Origin: Alkalihalophilus marmarensis DSM 21297
Lineage (GTDB): Bacteria > Bacillota > Bacilli > Bacillales > Bacillaceae_D
DNA length: 58,455 bases
Direction of reading: 5' to 3'
NCBI RefSeq assembly: GCF_000474275.2
Contig: NZ_ATAE01000029.1
Coordinates: 1 to 58,455, forward strand
In this document: positions 25,318 to 33,557 of the stretch, piece after piece
How positions within the stretch are numbered: the first letter of the stretch is position 1
How the letters are laid out: every line of letters begins with the position of its first letter
Notes under the pieces: model-generated
What the model saw: the letters and a program-made list of their open reading frames with translations, nothing else
What the model was told of the DNA's origin: nothing
Database searches by the model: none
Translations under genes and position numbers: made by a program

Positions 25318-27153
25318 TTACTTAGCAGCAAGCTTCTTACGCTTCTCTGCACGCTCACGCTCTGTTTTCACTAAAATCTTCTTACGTAAGCGGATTGATT
25401 CTGGTGTTAATTCACAGTACTCATCCTCGTTCAAGTACTCTAGAGCTTCTTCAAGAGTCAAAATACGAGGCTTTTTCATCGTTACTGTCGTATCTTTAGT
25501 AGCTGAACGTACATTTGTTTGTTGTTTCATCTTTGTGATGTTAACAACCAAGTCATTATCACGTGTATGCTCTCCAACAATCATACCCTCATAAATTTCA
25601 GTACCTGGCTCTACGAAAATTGTACCACGGTCTTCTACTTGCATAATACCATATTGACTTGCTTTACCTGTTTCCATTGAAACAAGAACCCCTTGGCGGC
25701 GACCGCCTACTTGTCCTTGAGCCATTGGCTGATAGCTGTCGAATGAGTGGTTAATGATACCATAACCGCGCGTTTGCGATAGGAATTCAGTTGTGTATCC
25801 AATCAATCCACGTGCAGGTACCATAAACTCAAGTCGAACTTGACCTGTTCCAGTATTTGTCATATTAACCATCTCGCCTTTACGCTCACCCAATGATTCC
25901 ATGACAGATCCAGTATATTCTTCCGGAACATCAATCTGCACACGCTCAACCGGTTCACATTTCACACCATCAACCTCACGAATAATTACTTCAGGTTTAG
26001 AAACTTGAAGCTCATATCCTTCACGACGCATATTTTCAATTAAAATTGATAAGTGAAGTTCTCCACGGCCTGATACAATCCACACATCTGGTGAATCAGT
26101 ATCTTCAACTCTTAAACTAACATCCGTTTCAAGTTCAGCACGAAGACGTTCTTGAATTTTTCTGCTTGTCACAAATTTACCTTCACGTCCAGCAAAAGGA
26201 CTGTTATTAACTAGGAATGTCATTTGTAGAGTCGGCTCATCGATACGAAGGATCGGAAGGGCCTCTTGGTGTTCTACAGGACAAACCGTTTCACCAACAT
26301 TAATTTCTTCCATCCCTGAAACAGCAATTAAATCCCCAGCTTTTGCTTCTTCAATTTCTGTACGCTTTAAGCCTAGGAAACCAAATAATTTCGTTACACG
26401 GAATTGCTTTACTGATCCATCAAGCTTCATTAGAGATACTTGCTGACCTACTTTAATTGTTCCGCGGAATACTCGTCCAATACCGACACGACCTAAGTAA
26501 TCATTATAATCAAGCATAGTTACCTGGAACTGAAGCGGCTCATCGCTGTTATCGATTGGAGCTGGAATTTCATTAACAATCGTTTCAAATAATGAAGCCA
26601 TATTTTCATCTTGCTTTTCCGCATTCATGCTGGCAGTACCATTAATAGCTGATGCATAAACAACAGGGAAATCAAGTTGGTCTTCATCTGCCCCAAGGTC
26701 AATGAATAAGTCAACAACCTCATCAACCACTTCAGCCGGGCGAGCAAAGTCACGGTCAATTTTATTAACAACAACAATTGGTGTTAATTTCTGTTCAAGT
26801 GCTTTCTTAAGTACGAAACGAGTTTGAGGCATACAGCCTTCATATGCGTCAACGACAAGAAGCACACCATCAACCATTTTCATAATACGTTCAACCTCGC
26901 CGCCGAAATCCGCGTGACCAGGTGTGTCCATAATATTGATACGTTTATCTTCAAAGTTAATTGCAGTATTTTTAGCAAGGATTGTAATACCACGTTCTTT
27001 TTCTATAGCATTTGAGTCCATTGCTCTTTCTTCTACTTGTTCATTTTCACGAAATGTCCCAGACTGCTTTAGAAGCTCATCAACCAATGTTGTTTTACCA
27101 TGGTCAACGTGGGCAATAATTGCGATATTACGTATATCATCACGATGTGTCAT
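25318..27153 (-). CDS. typA: Translational GTPase BipA/TypA
   Basis: 611 residues, full length. GTPase motifs: IIAHVDHGKTTLVDELLKQS (G1), RGITILAKN (G2), DTPGHADFGGE (G3), NKIDRDFARP (G4) and SAINGTAS (G5), followed by the EF-G-like domains II, III and V and the BipA C-terminal domain (QVGGRRQGVLVSMETGKASQYGI near residue 480). BipA binds the ribosome and helps 50S assembly and stress or cold adaptation. First gene of typA-ylaH; the ATG follows AAGGAGAG. Confidence 0.96.
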   Translation of the reverse strand: MTHRDDIRNIAIIAHVDHGKTTLVDELLKQSGTFRENEQVEERAMDSNAIEKERGITILAKNTAINFEDKRINIMDTPGHADFGGEVERIMKMVDGVLLVVDAYEGCMPQTRFVLKKALEQKLTPIVVVNKIDRDFARPAEVVDEVVDLFIDLGADEDQLDFPVVYASAINGTASMNAEKQDENMASLFETIVNEIPAPIDNSDEPLQFQVTMLDYNDYLGRVGIGRVFRGTIKVGQQVSLMKLDGSVKQFRVTKLFGFLGLKRTEIEEAKAGDLIAVSGMEEINVGETVCPVEHQEALPILRIDEPTLQMTFLVNNSPFAGREGKFVTSRKIQERLRAELETDVSLRVEDTDSPDVWIVSGRGELHLSILIENMRREGYELQVSKPEVIIREVDGVKCEPVERVQIDVPEEYTGSVMESLGERKGEMVNMTNTGTGQVRLEFMVPARGLIGYTTEFLSQTRGYGIINHSFDSYQPMAQGQVGGRRQGVLVSMETGKASQYGIMQVEDRGTIFVEPGTEIYEGMIVGEHTRDNDLVVNITKMKQQTNVRSATKDTTVTMKKPRILTLEEALEYLNEDEYCELTPESIRLRKKILVKTERERAEKRKKLAAK

Positions 27154-27349
27154 TAAATTCTCTCCTTATTTGTTGATTAACTGTCTAAGTATAGCACATA
27201 TTGAAGGCAAGTCCATAATTATGTGTAAAAGCAAGCTCAATTCTGTGCTTTGTGCTTATCTTTAACTTATTTGTCACATTGTCAGGCTTTTTCTTTAAAG
27301 CATTTCACGATACACTTATAGATAGTGATTTAATCTTAGGGGGATTTAT

Positions 27350-27547
27350 ATGAAGAAGGAGAATGTACTTTTTTTATTATTAGCTGTTATTACAGTTATT
27401 TGCATTATGAGTATCGGAGTAGCTGTAGCTGAACGCAGTATTGTTATTGCTCTCTTAGCTCTTATCGGTATAGTCATTGCATTATTTTTAGGGATTTCAC
27501 TGCGAAAGAAAGTTAACGAAGCTAGTGAATTAAAAAAGCTTGAGTAA
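27350..27547 (+). CDS. ylaF: YlaF-like small membrane protein (DUF5325)
   Basis: 65 residues with two membrane helices (LFLLLAVITVICIMSIGVAV and IVIALLALIGIVIALFLGI) and a short charged tail, in the conserved place of ylaF, divergent from typA. Function unknown. GGGGG precedes the ATG. The stop lies in a strong bidirectional terminator shared with yktC. The genes ylaA to ylaE are absent between it and yktC. Confidence 0.85.
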   Translation: MKKENVLFLLLAVITVICIMSIGVAVAERSIVIALLALIGIVIALFLGISLRKKVNEASELKKLE

Positions 27548-27571
27548 GAAAAATCTTACTCAAGCTTTTTT
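27532..27571. terminator. Bidirectional terminator (ylaF / yktC)
   Basis: Perfect 17-bp stem AAAAAAGCTTGAGTAAG/CTTACTCAAGCTTTTTT with loop of 6. It overlaps both stop codons. Confidence 0.9.
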
Positions 27572-28370
27572 AATATTCTTCTCCTATATATACGGAAATA
27601 ATTTCTTTATGTAAGATCGGTTTTGATGCAAATAAGGTTCCAGGCTCAGTTAAAGATAATGGATCTCCTTGAAAATTAGAAGCCACACATCCCACTTCAT
27701 TAAGGATCACAATACCAGCAGCATAGTCCCAAGGCGATAACTGGACACTCAAATACCCATCTAATCGATCAGATGCTACATAAGCCATCTCAAGAGCAGC
27801 AGACCCATAAGATCGTATGCTTCTTACATCTCTAACCAAGGCTTTCAACGGATTGCGATATTGATTTTTTTCCTCGACGAGCCATCTAGCATTTAATCCA
27901 ATCACTGATTCGTGCAGAGGTCTTTCTTTTACAGGAGGGAGTTCAACATTGTTAAGATAAGCTCCGTCTCCTCTCACTGCATGGAATAACTCATCTCTCA
28001 TCACATCGTAAATAATCCCTATCATGCCTACTTTGTTATGATAGACCGCGACAGATATGGCAAAATTCTGCTTTTGATGAATAAAGTTCATTGTTCCGTC
28101 TATAGGATCAATAATCCATACGGTTCCCTCTAATAAAGGTTCCTCACTTGCAATCCCTTCCTCACCGAGAAAGTAGTGCTCTGGATATGTCGTTTGAATT
28201 TTCTCATAGAAGAACTCCTCAATTGAGCGGTCTACTTCAGTTACAAGGTCATCTGGGTTCGACTTTGTTTCAATATCTATTGGGCCAGCTAATGTCTTTT
28301 TGATTTTTTGACCTGCTTCATTTACCCAACTTGTAGCAACTTTTTCAAGTTCTGACCAATTCATTGACAT
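27570..28370 (-). CDS. yktC: Inositol monophosphatase family protein
   Basis: 266 residues of the IMPase superfamily. Metal and substrate motifs: DLVTEVDRSIEEFF (near residue 43), YFLGEEG near 68, WIIDPIDGTMNFIHQ near 86-100 (the DPxDGT signature) and LSPWDYAAGIVILNEVGC near 212. YktC acts on myo-inositol phosphates or similar small phosphate esters; NADP phosphatase or PAP activity is possible in relatives. Cytoplasmic. ATG at 28370 follows AAGGGGG at 7-8 bases. Confidence 0.92.
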   Translation of the reverse strand: MSMNWSELEKVATSWVNEAGQKIKKTLAGPIDIETKSNPDDLVTEVDRSIEEFFYEKIQTTYPEHYFLGEEGIASEEPLLEGTVWIIDPIDGTMNFIHQKQNFAISVAVYHNKVGMIGIIYDVMRDELFHAVRGDGAYLNNVELPPVKERPLHESVIGLNARWLVEEKNQYRNPLKALVRDVRSIRSYGSAALEMAYVASDRLDGYLSVQLSPWDYAAGIVILNEVGCVASNFQGDPLSLTEPGTLFASKPILHKEIISVYIGEEY

Positions 28371-28477
28371 AATGCTGCCCCCTTTTCTATCTTACAGCTA
28401 TTATGACATAACTTTCCTAGAATGAAAATCATCCAGCCTTTAATACCTTATAGTTGTCACAATCCAATAAATCATAA

Positions 28478-28503
28478 AGAAGCGAGGGAGATCCCTCGCT
28501 TCT
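28478..28503. terminator. Weak terminator hairpin after ykzI
   Basis: Perfect stem AGAAGCGAGGGA/TCCCTCGCTTCT with a two-base centre; T-rich but interrupted tails on both sides. Confidence 0.6.
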
Positions 28504-28529
28504 AATTCTTTTATTTGGTTAAGTACTGT

Positions 28530-28727
28530 TTAATGAGTATGTCCTTTTAATTGTACAAGTTCTTCTCTTAGTAGCTCAAGAATACGTTTGGCTTCATTCA
28601 TTTGATCAATATCTTCTTGAATCATTGCATCATGAAGTGTCATTAGTTCGTAATCAATTTCAAGCTTCAAAGCTGGAATTCGCTTACCTACATCGATTCG
28701 CTTAACCTCTTGGATCACTTGTTTCAT
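28530..28727 (-). CDS. ykzI: Small YkzI-like protein
   Basis: 65 residues, helical and charged (VIQEVKRIDVGKRIPALKLE, then LHDAMIQEDIDQMNEAKRIL), cytoplasmic, no known function. It is named from size and place: in B. subtilis ykzI lies between yktB and yktC, as here. The start at 28727 has AAGGGGTG at 7 bases; a longer frame to 28775 adds residues without a ribosome site. Divergent from yktB. Confidence 0.7.
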   Translation of the reverse strand: MKQVIQEVKRIDVGKRIPALKLEIDYELMTLHDAMIQEDIDQMNEAKRILELLREELVQLKGHTH

Positions 28728-28970
28728 TGCCCAACACCCCTTTAACGTAGAGTTTAGCAGATAGGATAAGTTCATGAGAGATTTTACTAAATTTTCTGTA
28801 AATTTAGTTATTTATAGTATAGCATATGTTAAGACAAGATAAAATGCAACCAATGTTTTAATTTTCTGTGAAATTTTCGGCATCAAGTTAAAGTGTATAG
28901 AGCATGGTTTATGATTAAAAGTAAGCTGTTATGATACTATAAAGTAATAAAGACTTTAGGAGGTTAAACG

Positions 28971-29612
28971 ATGGCTGAAATCGAATTTACACAAGAGGAT
29001 TTTGATGTATTTGACATCGAGGGATTAGATGCAAGAATGGAAGCATTAAAAACAAGAATCCGCCCAAAATTTGAAGCTTTAGGAATAGAGCTTGCTCCCA
29101 CCCTATCTTCAATGACTGGCGATGAATTTTTTACACATGTAGCTAAGCATGCTAGACGGAAAGTAAACCCTCCAAATGACACGTGGGTGGCATTTGCTGC
29201 GAATAAACGAGGGTATAAAAAATTACCTCATTTTCAGGTTGGGTTATTCGGGACTCATTTATTTGTCTGGTTTGCAATGATTTATGAAGCACCTGCTAAA
29301 GGGGAGTTTGCAGAGAGGCTCCTAGATAACCCTGGCGAATGGCTTAAAAAGGTCCCTAAAAATTTTGTCTGGTCTATCGATCACATGAAACCTGAAGCGA
29401 TCTCGCAAAGTGATGTCGATGCTGACGAATTTACCTCAATGCTCACACGCCTCCGCGATGTGAAAAAAGCAGAATTATTATGCGGAATTCATATTGACCG
29501 TCATGATCCAATATTAAAAGATGGGGATGCATTGTTAAAGCGCATTGAAGAGACGTATCAACATCTGCTCCCCCTTTACCAAGAAGCACAGAAAGCATCT
29601 GTCCCTTCCTAA
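28971..29612 (+). CDS. yktB: YktB, DUF1054 family protein
   Basis: 213 residues, matching YktB of bacilli over its length: [21 protein letters not shown] at the N-terminus, [21 protein letters not shown] near 65, and [21 protein letters not shown] near 90. The fold is known in structural genomics but the function is not. Cytoplasmic, soluble. AGGAGG precedes the ATG. A short imperfect hairpin (AAAGGCTGACC/GGCCAGCCTTTTT, 29625-29656) after the stop probably ends both it and yktA. Confidence 0.9.
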   Translation: MAEIEFTQEDFDVFDIEGLDARMEALKTRIRPKFEALGIELAPTLSSMTGDEFFTHVAKHARRKVNPPNDTWVAFAANKRGYKKLPHFQVGLFGTHLFVWFAMIYEAPAKGEFAERLLDNPGEWLKKVPKNFVWSIDHMKPEAISQSDVDADEFTSMLTRLRDVKKAELLCGIHIDRHDPILKDGDALLKRIEETYQHLLPLYQEAQKASVPS

Positions 29613-29621
29613 AATGATAAG

Positions 29622-29658
29622 CAAAAGGCTGACCTTAAATTAGGCCAGCCTTTTTAGC
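29622..29658. terminator. Terminator between yktB and yktA
   Basis: AAAAGGCTG-ACC/GGCCAGCCTTTT arms with loop TTAAATTA and a T-tail on the plus strand; the A-run gives a T-tail for the opposite strand. Confidence 0.75.
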
Positions 29659-29930
29659 TACTTCATCTTCACGACGGTATTTTCGTCTTGTTCTCTCGCT
29701 TTTTTTACTGTGTGATAGCAAGATACATCAGCTTGTTGTTCAAACTCTTTAAATACTTGTTTTTCTTCACTTTTTGAAGGAACAATTTCCTTAAAGCGGC
29801 GGTATTTAGCTAACAGTTCTTCCCTGCCTATGCCTTTTTGATAGGCTTTTTCAATCGCTTGGAAAAATTCCACCACATCAATCACTTCTTCTGTAGACCA
29901 ATCGAGCGAAATCGGCATATTCATTTCCAT
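29658..29930 (-). CDS. yktA: UPF0223 family protein YktA
   Basis: 90 residues, matching UPF0223: [19 protein letters not shown] near the start, [19 protein letters not shown], then the [12 protein letters not shown] helix. Small helical cytoplasmic protein of unknown role, found in nearly all bacilli. The ATG at 29930 is preceded by AGGAGAGG at 5 bases; an upstream ATG (29957) would put this site inside the gene. It overlaps no neighbour but lies 29 bases after the flavin oxidoreductase gene, so the two are likely one transcript. Confidence 0.9.
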   Translation of the reverse strand: MEMNMPISLDWSTEEVIDVVEFFQAIEKAYQKGIGREELLAKYRRFKEIVPSKSEEKQVFKEFEQQADVSCYHTVKKAREQDENTVVKMK

Positions 29931-29959
29931 AAAAACCTCTCCTGCCTGCTGACTCAAGC

Positions 29960-30910
29960 TTAGTGCCAGCGTTTTCTTATGTCTAGACCTTCTGAAATCA
30001 TACGGTCCATCAACTCTTGTACAGTTGGAATATCATGAATTCGTCCCATCACTTGCCCAGCCCAGCCAAATCCTGATTCTTTCCCGTCATAAATATAGGC
30101 TTTGTTAGCTTCCCCGCTAATATACTGCTTTAACGCTTCATATGTAGGAGTTATCTCCTCTATTTCTAATATTTTATCCGTCCAGCTATTTTTAATCGCA
30201 CGAGCAGGTGCACCGAGTGAGCGCTTAATCACTACTGTATCTTCTTCAGATGCTTCCACAAGACGTTCCTTATATTCTGAGCTAGCATGGATACATTCCT
30301 TCGTTGCAATAAATCTGGTCCCCATTTCTATTCCCTCTGCACCAAGAGCCAATGCAGCCATCATACCACGACCATCCCCAATTCCTCCAGAAGCAATGAC
30401 GGGTATCTTTACTGAGTCTACGACTTGAGGGATCAACACCATCGTTCCCGTATCGCTGCGCCCAAGATGTCCTCCTCCTTCTTGACCAACTACCATTACC
30501 GCATCAGCACCTAACTCTTCGGCTTTTTCTGCTTGCCTTCTTGCAGCTACTAATACGAGGGTTTTGATAGAAGTCCCTTTTAACATGTCAAAAATCGGTG
30601 TAGGATTTCCACCTGTCATTGAGACAACTGGCACCTTTTCATCAATTGCTACTTGAAGCATATGTTCAAATGGGCGTCCATGCTGGCCGATCGCAAAGTT
30701 CACTCCAAATGGTTTAGATGTTTTTTTCCTAACTGCATGAATTTCATCTCTTAAAGCTTCAGGAGACTCTAGCGACATAGCCGTAATTTGTCCAAGCCCC
30801 CCTGCTTCTGATACGGCAGCAGCCAAGTCAGAATATGCTAAATAAGCAAGCCCCCCTTGAATAATTGGATATTCAATACCTAATAGTTTCGTCACTCTCG
30901 TTTCCCACAT
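29960..30910 (-). CDS. Nitronate monooxygenase / FabK-like flavin oxidoreductase
   Basis: 316 residues, a TIM-barrel flavoprotein of the NPD/NMO/FabK family. Seen: [32 protein letters not shown] at the start, PFGVNFAIG near 68, [14 protein letters not shown] near 140 (with the His expected near the flavin) and [32 protein letters not shown] near 172 (FMN phosphate binding). Members oxidise nitronates or reduce enoyl-ACP; these cannot be told apart here. It is not between yktA and speA in B. subtilis. A perfect cre box lies about 36-50 bases before its start. Confidence 0.85.
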   Translation of the reverse strand: MWETRVTKLLGIEYPIIQGGLAYLAYSDLAAAVSEAGGLGQITAMSLESPEALRDEIHAVRKKTSKPFGVNFAIGQHGRPFEHMLQVAIDEKVPVVSMTGGNPTPIFDMLKGTSIKTLVLVAARRQAEKAEELGADAVMVVGQEGGGHLGRSDTGTMVLIPQVVDSVKIPVIASGGIGDGRGMMAALALGAEGIEMGTRFIATKECIHASSEYKERLVEASEEDTVVIKRSLGAPARAIKNSWTDKILEIEEITPTYEALKQYISGEANKAYIYDGKESGFGWAGQVMGRIHDIPTVQELMDRMISEGLDIRKRWH

Positions 30911-30945
30911 CGTTCATCCCTCCAAGTGTAATTGCTTATTTTAAA

Positions 30946-30960
30946 TTGTAAGCGTAATCA
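30946..30960. promoter_or_regulatory. Perfect cre (CcpA) box
   Basis: TTGTAAGCGTAATCA fits WTGNAANCGNWWNCA at every defined position. It lies 36 bases upstream of the flavin oxidoreductase start on the minus strand and 215 bases upstream of speA, so CcpA repression of the oxidoreductase is the simplest reading. Confidence 0.6.
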
Positions 30961-31174
30961 AAATAGAATGAATAATTAGACTTCATTTCTTATAGTTTAA
31001 CACAGCTTTTTATGAGTCGCATATAAGTACTAAATTTGAATCTATGCAGAGTGCTCTATGATTTGGTATACTCTAATTTGTTTTATAAAATATGAAAGAA
31101 TACAATTGAAATCAACAATTGAAATCAACTTTAGTAAAGATTATTATTCGATGATTATAAATGAGGTGAACGTG

Positions 31175-32647
31175 TTGTCACGACAAGATATAACTCCTTT
31201 ATTTACAGGGGTAAAAGAGCATGCAGAACAAAACCCGATCCAGTTTCATATCCCGGGACATAAAAAAGGAACAGGCATGGATCCTGAATTCAGACATTTT
31301 ATTGGAGAGAATGCATTATCGATTGATTTAATAAATATTGCCCCATTAGATGACCTACATCATCCACATGGAATCATTAAGGAAGCACAGGAACTTGCAG
31401 CAGAGGCATTCGGCGCAGATTACACCTTTTTTTCTGTACAGGGGACAAGCGGGGCTATCATGACGATGATCATGTCCGTTTGCGGACCAGGAGATAAAAT
31501 TATTGTACCGAGGAATGTTCATAAGTCTATTATGTCAGCGATTATCTTCTCTGGTGCAACGCCTATATTTATTCATCCAGAGATCGATCCGCACCTCGGG
31601 ATCTCTCACGGAATTACATTAGATTCTGTGGAGAGAGCTTTAGAATCACATCCCGATGCAAAAGGGCTGCTCGTTATTAACCCAACATACTTTGGAATCT
31701 CAGCTAATTTGGAGGCAATTGTTGAAGTTGCTCATTCTTATTGCATTCCGGTACTAGTAGACGAAGCACACGGTGTCCATATTCATTTTCATGATAAACT
31801 TCCGCTATCAGCGATGCAGGCTGGTGCTGATATGGCAGCTACAAGTGTTCACAAGCTCGGGGGATCCATGACTCAAAGTTCAGTCCTTAATGTTAAAGAA
31901 GGGTTAGTTTCACCTAAGAGAGTGCAGTCCATTATTAGTATGCTGACAACCACGTCTACCTCTTATCTGCTATTATCCTCTTTAGATGTGGCAAGAAAAC
32001 GGTTAGCGACAGATGGTGAAGCTTTAATCGACCATACGATAAAACTAGCTCAACAAACAAGAGCTCGCTTAAATGAAATTCCGGGAATTAGATGTGTCGG
32101 CAGTGAAATTCTTGGGACAAAGGCAACTTACGATATGGACCCTACCAAATTAATCATATCTATTAAAAAATTAAGTATGAATGGGTATGAGGTTGAGAAT
32201 TGGCTAAGAGAGCATTATAAAATTGAAGTTGAACTTTCTGACCTTTACAATATATTGTGCATCGTATCTTTGGGGGATACCGAAGAAAAAATGGAGATAC
32301 TTGTGCAAGCTCTCAGTGAATTAGCAAAAACTCATCAACGTTCAGAGAGCCTAGAACCAAAAGCTGTATATGTACCAAATATCCCGACATTAGCCCTATC
32401 ACCGCGTGATGCGTTTTATGCAGAAACGGAAGTGATTCGATTTGATGAATCTGCAGGCCGAATCATTGCTGAATTTATTATGGTCTATCCGCCAGGCATA
32501 CCTATTCTTATTCCTGGTGAAATCATCTCACAAGAAAACTTAGCTTATATAAAAGAAAATTTACAAGCAGGCTTACCAGTACAAGGGCCTGAAGATGCTA
32601 CATTTAATACATTAAGAGTCATTAAAGAACATCAGGCGATCAAATAA
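31175..32647 (+). CDS. speA: Arginine decarboxylase SpeA (Orn/Lys/Arg decarboxylase family)
   Basis: 490 residues, the Bacillus SpeA length. It makes agmatine from arginine, the first step of putrescine and spermidine synthesis. Motifs: FHIPGHKKGTGMDPEF near residue 25, FFSVQGTSGAIMTMIMSVCGPGDK near 85, VDEAHGVHIHF near 195 with the PLP-binding Asp and His, and SVHKLGGSMTQSS with the Schiff-base Lys 227. The C-terminal domain carries YPPGIPILIPGE. TTG at 31175 is taken as start, 5 bases after GAGGTGA, giving an N-terminus aligned with B. subtilis SpeA; GTG at 31172 is possible. It converges on sr1 and shares a terminator. Confidence 0.93.
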   Translation: MSRQDITPLFTGVKEHAEQNPIQFHIPGHKKGTGMDPEFRHFIGENALSIDLINIAPLDDLHHPHGIIKEAQELAAEAFGADYTFFSVQGTSGAIMTMIMSVCGPGDKIIVPRNVHKSIMSAIIFSGATPIFIHPEIDPHLGISHGITLDSVERALESHPDAKGLLVINPTYFGISANLEAIVEVAHSYCIPVLVDEAHGVHIHFHDKLPLSAMQAGADMAATSVHKLGGSMTQSSVLNVKEGLVSPKRVQSIISMLTTTSTSYLLLSSLDVARKRLATDGEALIDHTIKLAQQTRARLNEIPGIRCVGSEILGTKATYDMDPTKLIISIKKLSMNGYEVENWLREHYKIEVELSDLYNILCIVSLGDTEEKMEILVQALSELAKTHQRSESLEPKAVYVPNIPTLALSPRDAFYAETEVIRFDESAGRIIAEFIMVYPPGIPILIPGEIISQENLAYIKENLQAGLPVQGPEDATFNTLRVIKEHQAIK

Positions 32648-32648
32648 C

Positions 32649-32690
32649 AAAAAAGCATGCCCCGTTATGAGGGGCATGCTTCTTTTATAA
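32649..32690. terminator. Bidirectional terminator of speA and SR1
   Basis: Perfect 11-bp stem AAGCATGCCCC/GGGGCATGCTT with loop of 7. The minus-strand side ends in TTTTTTG (SR1), the plus side in CTTTTAT (speA). Confidence 0.9.
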
Positions 32691-32816
32691 TTATTTTTGC
32701 TTCTTAGCTGATTTGCAGTCAATACAGTTATGTCCTTTAGCATAAAGTTTTGTAACCTTTTCACCTTCAAAATGTTCGATCGTCTTGTTGCAGTTTTGGC
32801 AAATGATTGTACCCAT
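32691..32816 (-). CDS. sr1P: SR1P, GapA-binding small peptide
   Basis: 41 residues beginning MGTIICQNCNKTIEHFEGEK and ending DCKSAKKQK. The start closely matches B. subtilis SR1P, which binds GapA and promotes the GapA-RNase J1 contact. Two Cys pairs (CQNC at 6-9 and CIDC at 31-34) could bind zinc. AAAGGGG lies 8 bases before the ATG. It is encoded by the SR1 RNA. The C-terminal third differs from B. subtilis SR1P and is Lys-rich. Confidence 0.85.
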   Translation of the reverse strand: MGTIICQNCNKTIEHFEGEKVTKLYAKGHNCIDCKSAKKQK

Positions 32817-32868
32817 GTGAGCATCCCCTTTATGCGTTTTTTGTAAGCGGTTTATTTTCTATAAATCT

Positions 32869-32917
32869 ATAATAATATGTCACATTAAATTCGTCAACCA
32901 TTAATTTGTATGTCACA
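32869..32917 (-). promoter_or_regulatory. SR1 promoter with two CcpN operators
   Basis: Minus-strand TTGACG (32897-32892), 17-base spacer, TATTAT (32874-32869). Two sites fit the CcpN consensus TRTGHYATAYW fully: TGTGACATATT (32884-32874), in the spacer and -10 edge, and TGTGACATACA (32917-32907), upstream of -35. They are direct repeats 33 bp apart, about three helical turns. CcpN represses sr1, gapB and pckA in B. subtilis on glucose. Confidence 0.8.
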
Positions 32918-32957
32918 TTAAAAAATATTTTATAATTATGTCCTACCTTTTTGGCAT

Positions 32958-32991
32958 AAAAAATAAGAGAGCCGATAGCGGCCCTCTTATT
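32958..32991 (-). terminator. Terminator of the GAF gene
   Basis: Stem AATAAGAG-GCC/GGC-CTCTTATT (one mismatch), loop of 6, then TTTTTTATG on the minus strand. It overlaps the stop codon. Confidence 0.85.
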
Positions 32992-33430
32992 CGTAGTATT
33001 TATAATTTGCCTCAATAAAATTTGTAACTTCTTGAATAAAGATAAGATCATCCTCGCCTATTTCATAAAATTCTCTTGGGATTTGAAAAGATAACAGCCC
33101 AATCAAGTGATGCCCCTTATAGAATGGAGCAATAATGTACTGTTTATCAGCCTTTTTTTCAAAAATCATTTCCCCTCGAATGGCTGCAATACTGTGCAGC
33201 CCTTCTCCATATGGAATAACAGCCTCTTCACATGGAGTCACTCCAGCAAACGCCGCTTGAGTAAAGTTCCTTTCACTTGCTGTATATAAGCACACTGAAA
33301 ATTGTTGATCCATTTTGCTAACAAGCTTATGTACAATCCCACGATAAAAATCTGGCAATGTTCTAGCATAATCAGGTACAGAGCCCACAGCAAGTCTTAA
33401 TTCATCTAGGAGTTGTGATTTATCAACCAA
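32987..33430 (-). CDS. GAF-domain protein
   Basis: 147 residues forming a single small GAF domain: LVSKMDQQFSVCLYTASERNFTQAAFAG, EEAVIPYGEGLHSIAAIRGE, and YIIAPFYKGHHLIGLLSFQIPREFYEIGEDD, with a final helix. Such stand-alone GAF proteins bind small ligands or act as methionine-sulfoxide reductase-like enzymes; here only Cys residues in FSVCLY and TPCEEA are seen, so fRMsr is unlikely. TTG at 33430 is the best start, right after AGGGGGCGAGGG. It is preceded by a strong hairpin with a T-run. Confidence 0.75.
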   Translation of the reverse strand: MVDKSQLLDELRLAVGSVPDYARTLPDFYRGIVHKLVSKMDQQFSVCLYTASERNFTQAAFAGVTPCEEAVIPYGEGLHSIAAIRGEMIFEKKADKQYIIAPFYKGHHLIGLLSFQIPREFYEIGEDDLIFIQEVTNFIEANYKYYE

Positions 33431-33443
33431 GCCCTCGCCCCCT

Positions 33444-33499
33444 AAAAAAATAATCATAAACCAAAGAATGGTTTATGATTATTACAATAGCACATTATA
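33444..33499 (-). promoter_or_regulatory. Palindromic leader (possible attenuator) of the GAF gene
   Basis: Minus-strand TATAAT at 33499-33494 is followed by a perfect 14-bp inverted repeat, AATAATCATAAACC (33483-33470 and 33462-33449), loop of 7, then TTTTTTT and directly the ribosome site AGGGGG. It can act as a transcription terminator in the leader, or as an operator just after the start site. Confidence 0.55.
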
Positions 33500-33557
33500 G
33501 TAAAAAAAGGTTGTAAGCTTCAGTCGAAACGTGTCGAAACCCTCGTTAATACCAAAT

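Larger units (their letters stand above)
32649..32862 (-). ncRNA. sr1: SR1, dual-function regulatory RNA
   Basis: A transcript of about 214 nt is predicted from the promoter below to the shared terminator; B. subtilis SR1 is 205 nt, lies next to speA and has the same layout. There it base-pairs with ahrC mRNA, the arginine-catabolism activator, and also encodes SR1P. Here it is convergent with speA. The RNA is inferred from its peptide, promoter, operators and terminator; the ahrC-pairing segment cannot be checked without the target. Confidence 0.75.
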
